From: JAKFDI01 sp044508835
GTDB lineage: Bacteria > Pseudomonadota > Gammaproteobacteria > Burkholderiales > Burkholderiaceae_C
NCBI GenBank assembly: GCA_044508835.1
Contig: JBIQHD010000005.1
Span: forward strand, 132,816-196,815
Direction: 5' to 3'
DNA length: 64,000 nt
Of the stretch, positions 58,298-64,000 are shown in pieces. The translations under genes were made by a program, and so were the position numbers. The notes beneath the pieces are model-generated. The model searched no databases. It was given only the letters and a program-made list of their open reading frames with translations, and was not told the DNA's origin. The stretch's first letter is position 1. Each line of letters begins with the position of its first letter.

Positions 58298-59360
58298 ATG
58301 CCCACCCTGCCCCACAAGGACGAAGAAGCCGCGGTTTCTGCCAGGGACGTGGCGCTCGTCGTGTTCGACGGCGTCGAGGCCATCGACGTGGCCGGCCCCG
58401 CCAGCGTCTTCACCAAGGCCGGGCAGCTGTGCCCGGGCGCCTACCGGCTGCACCTGGCCTCGCCCGCCGGCGGCACGGTGCTCACCAACGGCGGGCTGAG
58501 CCTGGCCGGCACCTGCACGCTGGAGGCGCTGCCGGCGTCGATCGACACCCTCATCGTGGCCGGCGGCGACGAGCCCGGCCTGCGCACGGCCATCGTCGAG
58601 CAGCGCGTCGGCGCCTGGCTGGCGCGCAGCGCGCCGCGCATCCGCCGCGTCGCGAGCGTGTGCACCGGCGCCTTCGCGCTCGCCGCGGCCGGCCTGCTCG
58701 ACGGCCGCGAGGCCACCACGCACTGGCGCGTGTGCGAGCTGCTGCAGGCGCTGCGGCCGCAGGCGCGCGTGCTGCGCGAGCGCATCTACGTGCACGACGG
58801 GCCGGTGTGGACCTCGGCCGGCGTCACCACCGGCATCGAGCTCGCGCTCGCGTTGGTGGAAGACGACCTCGGCCATGCGGTCTCGATGGAGATAGCGCGC
58901 ACGCTGGCCCTGCCGATGCTGCGCAGCGGCGAGCAGCCGCAGCTCAGCCAGGCCCTGCAGGCGCAGGGCAACGCCAGCCGCCGCCTGCGCGAGCTGGTGG
59001 CGTGGATCCGCACGCATCCGCAGGAGGCCTTGTCGGTCGAGGCACTGGCCTCGCGCGCGCGGATGAGCCTTCCGCAAGGCACCCTGCGCGGCTCCCTGCG
59101 CCGCACTGGCCTCGCGCGCGCGGATGAGCCCGCGCCACTTCGCCCGCGCCTTCGCGGCCGAGACCGGTTGCACGCCGGCGCGCTTCGTCGAGCAGACCCG
59201 CGTGGCCGCTGCGGCGCAGCTGCTGCAGCAGACGCAATGGACGCAGGAGCGCATCGCGCAGCGCAGCGGCTTCCGGTCGGTGGATGCGCTGCAGCGCGCG
59301 TTCGCGCGGCAGCATGGGGTGACGCCGGGGACGTATCGGGAACGCGGGCCGCAGGCGTGA
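58298..59360 (+). pseudogene. GlxA family AraC-type regulator, frameshifted by a 61-bp insertion with 28-bp direct repeats
   Basis: The N-terminal DJ-1-like domain runs from ATG 58298 (VALVVFDGVEAIDVAGPASVFTKAG...CTGAFALAAAGLLDGREATTHWR) to LSVEALASRARMSL. After a shift, the second HTH half continues in another frame (MSPRHFARAFAAETGCTPARFVEQ...RIAQRSGFRSVDALQRAFARQHGVTPGTYRERG, to the stop at 59360). A 28-bp sequence at 59042-59069 recurs at 59103-59130; removing 61 bp joins ASRARMSPRHFARAFA in one frame, giving a 333-residue GlxA regulator. The insertion therefore inactivates the gene or leaves two pieces. The DJ-1-like lipoprotein is divergent. Confidence 0.85.
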
Positions 59361-59368
59361 AGAGCCGT

Positions 59369-60109
59369 TCAGGCTCGGGGGACGACGCCCGACGGTACGC
59401 CGCCGGAAGAGGACGGGCCGGTCCATGTCCCGCCATCGCGCTTCGCGCTGCGGCGGCCGCCGGCAAGCACCGCGAGACCGGCGAGCATCAGCATCCAGGT
59501 CTCGGATTCCGGCACCGCCACCACCGGCTCGGCCAGAAGCCCGGCGTCGGCGACGACCGCCCCGATGGAGAACGCCACATAGCCGGGATTCACCTCGTCG
59601 GGCAGGCCGAGCACATGGCCGAAGAAGGTGCCCTCTTCCGTGATGACCATGCGCTTGCGCGGCAGCGGCATGCCGTCGAAGGTGGTGGCGAAGGCTTCCG
59701 CCTCGAACGGGCGGTCCCACAGCACATGGCTGCTGCCGATCGAGTTGCTGTTCGCGCCCACGAAGCCGTGCACGCGCTCGTCGACGCCGTAGCCCTGGTA
59801 GAGCGTCGCCTCGAACCTGTAGTCGAGGCTCCAGCGAAGCGCACTGTTCGGGCCGAGGTCGAACGCCTGCAGTTCCGGCGTGATCGAGATCTGCGTCTCG
59901 GAGGGATAGCCGGCGTAGCTCGCATCCCGGTTGACGTACGTCGGCCGCGTGCCGAGCACGATGCCTGCGCTGATCCACGGGTCGACCCCGTCATCGGGCG
60001 TCATGTCGACCAGTTCCAGTTTCATGTTGGAGATCGTGAGCACGATCTCGGCTGCGCCCGCCAACGAGGCGACACATGCGCAGATCAGGGCGGCGACGAC
60101 ACGCTTCAT
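59369..60109 (-). CDS. PEP-CTERM sorting-domain protein
   Basis: A 246-residue exported protein with signal peptide MKRVVAALICACVASLAGAA and a C-terminal PEP-CTERM-like sorting region: VPESETWMLMLAGLAVLAGGRRSAKR, then 23 extra residues (DGGTWTGPSSSGGVPSGVVPRA) beyond the usual Arg end. The core motif has VPES in place of VPEP. Exosortase-type sorting to the outer surface or exopolysaccharide is the family idea; no exosortase gene is seen in the window. The central part has no known domain. GGAGATCCCG lies before the ATG on the minus strand. Confidence 0.8.
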   Translation of the reverse strand: MKRVVAALICACVASLAGAAEIVLTISNMKLELVDMTPDDGVDPWISAGIVLGTRPTYVNRDASYAGYPSETQISITPELQAFDLGPNSALRWSLDYRFEATLYQGYGVDERVHGFVGANSNSIGSSHVLWDRPFEAEAFATTFDGMPLPRKRMVITEEGTFFGHVLGLPDEVNPGYVAFSIGAVVADAGLLAEPVVAVPESETWMLMLAGLAVLAGGRRSAKRDGGTWTGPSSSGGVPSGVVPRA

Positions 60110-60333
60110 CGGGATCTCCTACGGTGTGGCGATCCGCTGGCTCTTCCGGCCCGGGAGCAGATGTAGCACGGCGCGTTCTTCTTCCAGTGCAACAGTTGGT
60201 GTACCTCGGCAAGGTGGAGCGCCTGCCGGCACGGGTGCGCGCGGTGCCGGACTTCCCGGTGGCGAACGTCGGCGCCGGCACGCGCTTCCCGCGTGGACCC
60301 GGCGCCGATCCGCCCTTGCCGCGGTGCGCCGCC
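60110..60333. other. Intergenic region without a supported gene
   Basis: 224 bases between the PEP-CTERM gene and the truncated MFS gene. A plus-strand reading gives PVQQLVYLGKVERLPARVRAV and PVANVGAGTRFPRGPGADPP with normal-looking codon bias, which may be a gene remnant, but no start or family could be assigned. No convincing promoter, repeat or hairpin was identified. Confidence 0.3.
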
Positions 60334-60850
60334 TCAGGCGGTCCTCGCCACCCGCGCCGGCCCCGCGCCGAACAGGGCGAGCAGCACCCCCATCACCCCG
60401 ACGAGCCCCCACAGCGGCAGCGTGGGGCCGAGTTCGTACAGCGTCGTGCTGACGATCGGTGCGACGACGAAGCCGGTGCCCTCCGCCGCGGCCGTGAGGC
60501 CCGCGACCGCGCCCTGCCGGTCCGCGGGCGTGGCCAGCGACGCACCCGCCATCGTGCCCGGCAGCAGCAGGCCCGAGCCGACGCCCAGCAGCGCATAGGC
60601 CGCGAAGTAGGCCGGCACGTTGGCGGTGAGGATCAACACCCCCATGCCCGCCATCCAGCACAGCGCGCCGCTGACCACGAGGCGGCGGGGCGCCCACCGC
60701 AGCAGCTTCACCTGCACCAGCTGGACCGCGAGCAGCGCCAGCCCGACCAGCGTGAGCGCCATGGCCAGCAGCGAGGTGGCCTCGGCCGTGCGCAGCCCCA
60801 GCCTGTCCTGGAAATAGAAGCCCACGCTCACCTGCACGGTGACGATGGCT
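60334..60850 (-). pseudogene. MFS transporter C-terminal remnant, truncated at an IS junction
   Basis: The minus-strand reading AIVTVQVSVGFYFQDRLGLRTAEATSLLAMALTLVGLALLAVQLVQVKLLRW... shows membrane helices of an MFS exporter from about the middle of the protein, ending ...LFGAGPARVARTA. About 165-170 residues remain, the last five or six helices. Upstream, the reading runs into IS transposase sequence at about 60850, so the N-terminal half is missing. A GTG at 60837 could mimic a start. The gene was broken by insertion or deletion at the IS. Confidence 0.75.
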
Positions 60851-61673
60851 CCCCGTCGTGGCCAACGTTGGTGACCTCGTGGGCCACGATCATGTGGTGC
60901 TTGGCGTCCACGGCGACCTGCACGTTGTAGCCAACGATGCCTGTACCTCGACCACTTGTGGCCATGGATCGTGCATCGGGATCGGTCAACGAGATCTGCC
61001 CGTCCTCGGCCGCGCTCATCTGTTCGCCGATCGCGCCCAGCGCCTGCATCTGCTGCTTCACCTTGGCGATCTTCTCCTGCAGGTGAGCGACCCGGCTGGG
61101 CAGGACGGCCGTCGCGTCGCGGTCGGCACGGTCGAGCTCAACCAGGTAGCGCCTGATACCGTCCTCGAGTTGCTCCAGCCTCGCCTTCAGCTTGCGGTCG
61201 GTGAAGTTCTTGTCGCGGTTGTTGACCGCCTTGAACTTGCTGCCGTCGATGGCCACGATGCCATCGGTGAACAGCTTCAGCCGACGGCACAGCAGCACGA
61301 ACTCGCGGCAGACCTTGCGGATCGCATCGCCATGGTCCCTACGGAAGTCGGCGATGGTCTTGAAGTCGGGCGCCAGGCGGCCGGTCAGCCACATCAACTC
61401 GACATTGCGCTGTGCTTCGCGTTCAAGCCGTCGGCTCGACTGGACACGGTTGAGGTAGCCATAGATGTAGATCTTCAGCAGCACCGCCGGGTGGTACGAC
61501 GGCCGCCCGGTTGCGGCAGGCTCGGCGCCATCGAACCCCAGCCCGTGCAACTGCAGTTCGTCGACGAAGACATCGACAACTCGGATGGGGTTGTCCTCCG
61601 TGATGTAGTCGTCCAGGCACTCCGGGAGCAACGTGACCTGGCCTCGCTCTTCTCCCTCGATGAATCGCTTCAT
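60828..61673 (-). pseudogene. IS1182 family transposase, C-terminally truncated
   Basis: About 281 codons. The N-terminal transposase domain is MKRFIEGEERGQVTLLPECLDDYITEDNPIRVVDVFVDELQL, followed by RPSYHPAVLLKIYIYGYLNRVQSSRRLEREAQRNVELMWLTGRLAPDFKTIADFRRDHGDAIRKVCREFV and DGIVAIDGSKFKAVNNRDKN (first catalytic Asp region), GYNVQVAVDAKHHMIVAHEVTNVGHD (second Asp region). After NVGHD the reading runs into the MFS sequence and stops. Intact transposases of this family have about 450-480 residues and carry the Glu further on, so this one cannot be active. Confidence 0.85.
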
Positions 61674-61753
61674 GCCGTGACCCGCTCAGCTGCGTTGCCA
61701 CAACTTAGGCGATCACGTCAGGCAATCAAGCCGTTTTCACACAGCCTCGACCC
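60851..61753 (-). mobile_element. Remnant of an IS1182-type insertion sequence
   Basis: The element holds the 5' part of a transposase gene (60828-61673) and a left end near 61731-61753 that reads, on the minus strand, GGGTCGAGGCTGTGTGAAAACGG. The right part is lost: sequence joins the MFS gene at about 60850. A near copy of the end (GAGGCTGTGTGAGAACG) occurs in inverted orientation at 63951-63967. The family assignment rests on recall of the transposase motifs. Confidence 0.7.
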
Positions 61754-61765
61754 ATTGCTGCCACT

Positions 61766-61783
61766 CGCCTCTGGCGAGAGGCG
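61766..61783. terminator. Short hairpin downstream of the DUF4062 gene
   Basis: CGCCTCT-GGCG-AGAGGCG, a perfect 7-bp stem with a 4-base loop, 95 bases beyond the DUF4062 stop on the minus strand and just inside the IS end. No T tract follows on that strand, so terminator function is uncertain. The remaining part of 61674-61877 shows no supported gene. Confidence 0.3.
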
Positions 61784-61877
61784 GTCGGTTGTTGCCTGGT
61801 GGTCCACGTCTGCAGGAGCGATGTCTCTGCGATGCCGCGCAGGGGTAAGGTCGTAATCGGCCTGGGCGGTGTGATCG

Positions 61878-62660
61878 TCACGGTGTATCACCTTCGCGCG
61901 CCACCTGAGCGCCCTTCACCAGTTCAATCAGGATCTTCTCAATCCTCATTAGGCTGTCGATCGCATCATCCAGCGACATGGGTGTGCCACGACTGAGAGT
62001 GAACGCTGCTGCCATGTTGTCACCACCTAGCAAGAACCCAAGACTCTCGTGCAGCACTGAATCCGGTACGTCTTGCGTGCAAGCCCCAGCGACCTTACCT
62101 TTCAGGAACGCGAACCGTGGTGGTGTCAGCCAATGCATCCGCGTCGCGGTCGCGGCAAGCTGAGGCAACACCTGGGCTCCGGGCGCCTTGTCCATCGCTC
62201 CGACAAGCCGCACAACGTCTTGAGTGACCTTCGCCGCGAGGTCCTCTGGCGACGAGAACGCATTCACCACGTGCGCTTTCTTAAGCTGCCCCTTGAACGC
62301 AAGTAGCTTCTCTGCGCCGGCACCAGTGTCAACAAACTTCGGAAGCACAGGGTGGTGCTCCTCGTCGATCAGGTACATCAGCGTTGGCAGGCGAATGGCT
62401 TGCGCTTCCTCGTATTCGAGCTGAGTCATCGACTTCCCATCGTCAGGGTCGATGAAGCCATACCGCATGCCAATGATGCCGACGAAGATGTTCGAGGCGC
62501 GAACCAGTCGGAGGCACTCGGCCTTGGGCGTGTCAGGAAGTGCCCCGAAGAACTCCATCGCCTTAAAGGTCAGCTCCAAGCGGGCAATGGCATCGCGCAC
62601 AAGACGCCGGTGCGCCTCGAGATCGATGAACGTGCTGCTGACGAATATCGTCTGCGTCAT
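61878..62660 (-). CDS. DUF4062 domain-containing protein
   Basis: A 260-residue protein with an N-terminal DUF4062 domain (about residues 1-95): MTQTIFVSSTFIDLEAHRRLVRDAIARLELTFKAMEFFGALPDTPKAECLRLVRASNIFVGIIGMRYGFIDPDDGKSMTQLEYEEA. This domain is found in NLR-like and other defence or signalling proteins. The following LPTLMYLIDEEHHPVLP...LLAFKGQLKKAHVVNAFSSPEDLAAKVTQDV region continues the usual pattern. The C-terminal 120 residues have no recognised domain and end in a helical segment (DDAIDSLMRIEKILIELVKGAQ). It is the third gene of the cassette, 4 bases after the membrane protein. Codon use is less GC-biased than in the surrounding chromosome. Confidence 0.85.
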   Translation of the reverse strand: MTQTIFVSSTFIDLEAHRRLVRDAIARLELTFKAMEFFGALPDTPKAECLRLVRASNIFVGIIGMRYGFIDPDDGKSMTQLEYEEAQAIRLPTLMYLIDEEHHPVLPKFVDTGAGAEKLLAFKGQLKKAHVVNAFSSPEDLAAKVTQDVVRLVGAMDKAPGAQVLPQLAATATRMHWLTPPRFAFLKGKVAGACTQDVPDSVLHESLGFLLGGDNMAAAFTLSRGTPMSLDDAIDSLMRIEKILIELVKGAQVAREGDTP

Positions 62661-62664
62661 ACGC

Positions 62665-63195
62665 TCACATGCGCAAGGCCGACTGCACGGCGAGCCAGTT
62701 CACTGACTTCACGAACACGATGGCGTGCAAGACCATGAAAATCCAAGGCACGAGCGACTCGACGTGAGACAGCGGCCGATAGAGTACTGGGTTCGTTCCA
62801 CGATCAACATACTTCCACTCCGCGTCGTACGGGCGGATCGGCAGCCGCTTCTCAATCTCGTGCACCACAGCCCATTTGGCGGTGTTCAGGTTCCGGTACG
62901 ACGTGATGATCACGTACCACAGGTACGTCAGCGCGACTCCTGCGAGCGCAATGAGCCAGTGATGCTCATTCGTGTCCTTGACTGTGAGGTACCCGACGAA
63001 ACCGAAGATCGCTGTGTTCACTGCCAGGAAATACTGATTCGCCGTCGTTCGTCGATGGCTGATGCGATCAGCCATTTCCACGTACAGTTTGTACTGATCG
63101 AGCAGGTGGCTGTACCACTTTTCGTTGTGCGGGTACTCGGCGCCTTCCTTGATCGGGATTTCGTTCCACAGCGTTTCGAGATCGACCTGTGGCAT
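62665..63195 (-). CDS. RipA-like small membrane protein
   Basis: A 176-residue membrane protein. A long N-terminal amphipathic part (MPQVDLETLWNEIPIKEGAEYPHNEKWYSHLLDQYKLYVEMADRISHRRTTANQYFLAVNTAIFGFVG) leads to helices near 63-80 and 85-105 (WLIALAGVALTYLWYVIITSYRNLNTAKW), then EIEKRLPIRPYDAEW and a C-terminal helix (VPWIFMVLHAIVFVKSV). The block SYRNLNTAKWAVVHEIEKRLP matches, from memory, the RipA family octameric membrane proteins. ATG at 63195 shares a base with the TIR-gene stop (TGATG), so translation is coupled; a TTG start at 63234 is possible. Membrane effector or anchor role inferred. Confidence 0.75.
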   Translation of the reverse strand: MPQVDLETLWNEIPIKEGAEYPHNEKWYSHLLDQYKLYVEMADRISHRRTTANQYFLAVNTAIFGFVGYLTVKDTNEHHWLIALAGVALTYLWYVIITSYRNLNTAKWAVVHEIEKRLPIRPYDAEWKYVDRGTNPVLYRPLSHVESLVPWIFMVLHAIVFVKSVNWLAVQSALRM

Positions 63196-63584
63196 CAGCG
63201 CCCACCATGGATCAAAGTCTTGAGGTTCTCCCAAGTCCAGTTGTACATTTTCTCGTTCTCAGCACCCTTCGGACGCGTGCAGTCCGCATCCCTGTAGCCC
63301 TTCAACAGGAACAGCGGCTTGCCTAGCTGCTTGGCGATCGAATACTCGATCGAGACACCTTTGGCGGTGTGAGTCCTGGTGCCGCACAGCACACAGACCA
63401 CGTCGGCGCGGCTGATCCTTCCTCTGACTTTGTCCTGCCAGTCGCCGGTCAGATGCTCTTTGACCGAAGCATCCGCTACGTCGAATGGCGTGTCATCGTG
63501 CTTTGACTGCCCGATCAGGAATGTCTTGAGGATCTCGTCGTTGTCGTAGTCAAAGCTGACGAACAGGCGCTTCCTAGTCGGCAT
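63195..63584 (-). CDS. TIR-like (DUF1863, ThsB-type) domain protein
   Basis: A 129-residue single-domain protein of the TIR-like group of the Thoeris ThsB type: KRLFVSFDYDNDEILKTFLIGQSK, DTPFDVADASVKEHLTGDWQDKVRGRISRADVVCVLCGTRTHTAKGVSIEYSIAKQLGKPLFLLKGY, and EKMYNWTWENLKTLIHGG. The FVSFDYDND start, GVSIEYSIA and the C-terminal YNWTWENLK block are typical. ThsB relatives make cyclic ADP-ribose-type signals from NAD upon phage infection. The strong RBS AGAGGAGACC precedes ATG 63584. It is first of the three-gene cassette; no ThsA-like effector gene is next to it. Confidence 0.9.
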   Translation of the reverse strand: MPTRKRLFVSFDYDNDEILKTFLIGQSKHDDTPFDVADASVKEHLTGDWQDKVRGRISRADVVCVLCGTRTHTAKGVSIEYSIAKQLGKPLFLLKGYRDADCTRPKGAENEKMYNWTWENLKTLIHGGR

Positions 63585-63714
63585 GCTGGTCTCCTCTAAG
63601 GGGGTATTCGTTTTACTGGTCAAGGTCTTCAAAAGTGGCCCTATTTTCTGGCATTTCGTCGAAATCTCGTAATGCAAAGTTGCACTTGAGCTACTCAACC
63701 AACGGGAGGCTGCC
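63585..63714. promoter_or_regulatory. Divergent promoter region with two perfect short palindromes
   Basis: TTTCGTCGAAA (63654-63664) is a perfect 11-base palindrome inside a wider GCATT/AATGC dyad (63651-63675). TTGAG-CTA-CTCAA (63686-63698) is a second perfect inverted repeat, just before the GGGAGG of the plus-strand small ORF. On the minus strand TTGAAG and TTGACC hexamers lie near 63620-63635 as possible -35 elements for the TIR gene. The region is much more AT-rich than the chromosome average. Confidence 0.5.
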
Positions 63715-63831
63715 ATGGCGAACCGAACCCAAGTATGGCGTGCCATCGGACTGATCGAGGAACTGCTTGGCTTGAACGACGCCACTAACGGCGACGTAAT
63801 TTCTGACTCGTACTCCGAAGCAACCCGATGA
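63715..63831 (+). CDS. Small ORF, 38 residues, divergent from the TIR cassette
   Basis: ATG at 63715 follows GGGAGG (63704-63709) at good spacing. The product is about 38 residues, beginning MANRTQVWRAIGLIEELLGL and ending SDSYSEATR before TGA at 63829. No family is recognised. The first half could form an amphipathic helix. It may be a small regulator or antitoxin-like partner of the divergent cassette, the start of a truncated gene, or a chance ORF. The ribosome binding site and palindromes upstream argue for real expression. Region after the stop to the IS end (63832-63950) shows no gene. Confidence 0.4.
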   Translation: MANRTQVWRAIGLIEELLGLNDATNGDVISDSYSEATR

Positions 63832-63950
63832 CCAACGAGGGTTGAACGACCGGTCCCGGCAAGAGCAGTCACTCAAGCTTCGCACCTGACTAACCGCAAA
63901 CAGCCTATTCCTGCCGTTCAGTCAGGAAATTCGAGCGACAGGTCGTGGCC

Positions 63951-64000
63951 GAGGCTGTGTGAGAACGCATCGGCGCAGAACTTGTGGCGCGGTCTGAGGC
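63951..64000 (+). mobile_element. Inverted IS-end-like sequence at the window edge
   Basis: GAGGCTGTGTGAGAACG at 63951-63967 matches 16 of 17 bases of the complement of 61732-61748, which is the end of the IS1182-type element. It is in inverted orientation, as expected if a second IS extends beyond the window. The following bases (GCATCGGCGCAGAACTTG...) differ from those inside the first element, so it may be another member of the family or the opposite end. Confidence 0.5.

Noticed and set aside
60110..60333. Gene between the PEP-CTERM and MFS genes on the plus strand
   Set aside because: The reading lacks a start with ribosome binding site and no family fits. It could be a remnant only.
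61799..61996. Plus-strand ORF of 65 codons near the IS end
   Set aside because: It overlaps the DUF4062 gene on the other strand, has no ribosome binding site, and its product has no recognisable features.

Overview
The window is a very GC-rich (about 70% or more) bacterial chromosome segment, most likely from a betaproteobacterium of the order Burkholderiales (Comamonadaceae or a Rubrivivax/Leptothrix-like relative). The reasons are two Bug-type (tripartite tricarboxylate) solute receptors, a trimeric general porin, the DUF3305/DUF3306/polyferredoxin/TorD formate dehydrogenase locus, and a PEP-CTERM protein. No rRNA, tRNA or CRISPR array was seen. The assignment comes from recognising gene families by eye; no database search was run.

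Layout. (1) 1-7.4 kb: an organic-acid/CoA-thioester catabolic patch (class III CoA-transferase, two Bug receptors, alpha/beta hydrolase, mandelate racemase/muconate-lactonizing type enzyme, porin, enoyl-CoA hydratase). Three of its genes share the motif GCATAGCTGNNNTGC at a fixed distance upstream, and a related dyad lies in the fourth promoter region. (2) 7.4-11.2 kb: ethanolamine ammonia-lyase (eutB-eutC) with a small membrane protein, a nitroreductase and an unknown small gene. (3) 11.4-16.1 kb: a soluble NAD-dependent formate dehydrogenase, with the NuoE-like and NuoF-like parts fused. (4) 16.2-25.6 kb: a TetR-led operon for sulfate esters (ABC importer, linear alkylsulfatase, GMC alcohol oxidoreductase, arylsulfatase). 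(5) 25.6-45.4 kb: a second, membrane-bound, Tat-exported formate dehydrogenase with its assembly genes (DUF3305, DUF3306, polyferredoxin, TorD, FdhD), molybdopterin cofactor genes (moeA, mobA, mobB) and a tungstate ABC importer (tupA, tupC, tupB) with its regulator. The grouping suggests one or both formate dehydrogenases can use tungsten. (6) 45.4-60.1 kb: an accessory patchwork: phospholipase D-like protein, TetR and VOC pair, a decayed MFS gene, GntR regulator, TonB-dependent siderophore receptor, tautomerase, an adenylation/carrier/membrane-acyltransferase fusion, a BrnT/BrnA toxin-antitoxin pair, a beta-helix membrane protein, a DJ-1-like lipoprotein, a frameshifted GlxA-type regulator and a PEP-CTERM protein. 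(7) 60.3-64 kb: an insertion-sequence scar (truncated MFS gene fused to a truncated IS1182-type transposase), then a three-gene, visibly lower-GC cassette (ThsB-like TIR protein, RipA-like membrane protein, DUF4062 protein) lying between two inverted IS-end-like sequences.

The best candidate for an undescribed system is the TIR / membrane protein / DUF4062 cassette at 61.9-63.6 kb. It looks like a compact anti-phage or abortive-infection module on a composite-transposon-like element, with palindromic operator candidates and a 38-codon divergent ORF at its promoter. The second most unusual item is the 871-residue A-PCP-acyltransferase fusion at 52-54.6 kb.
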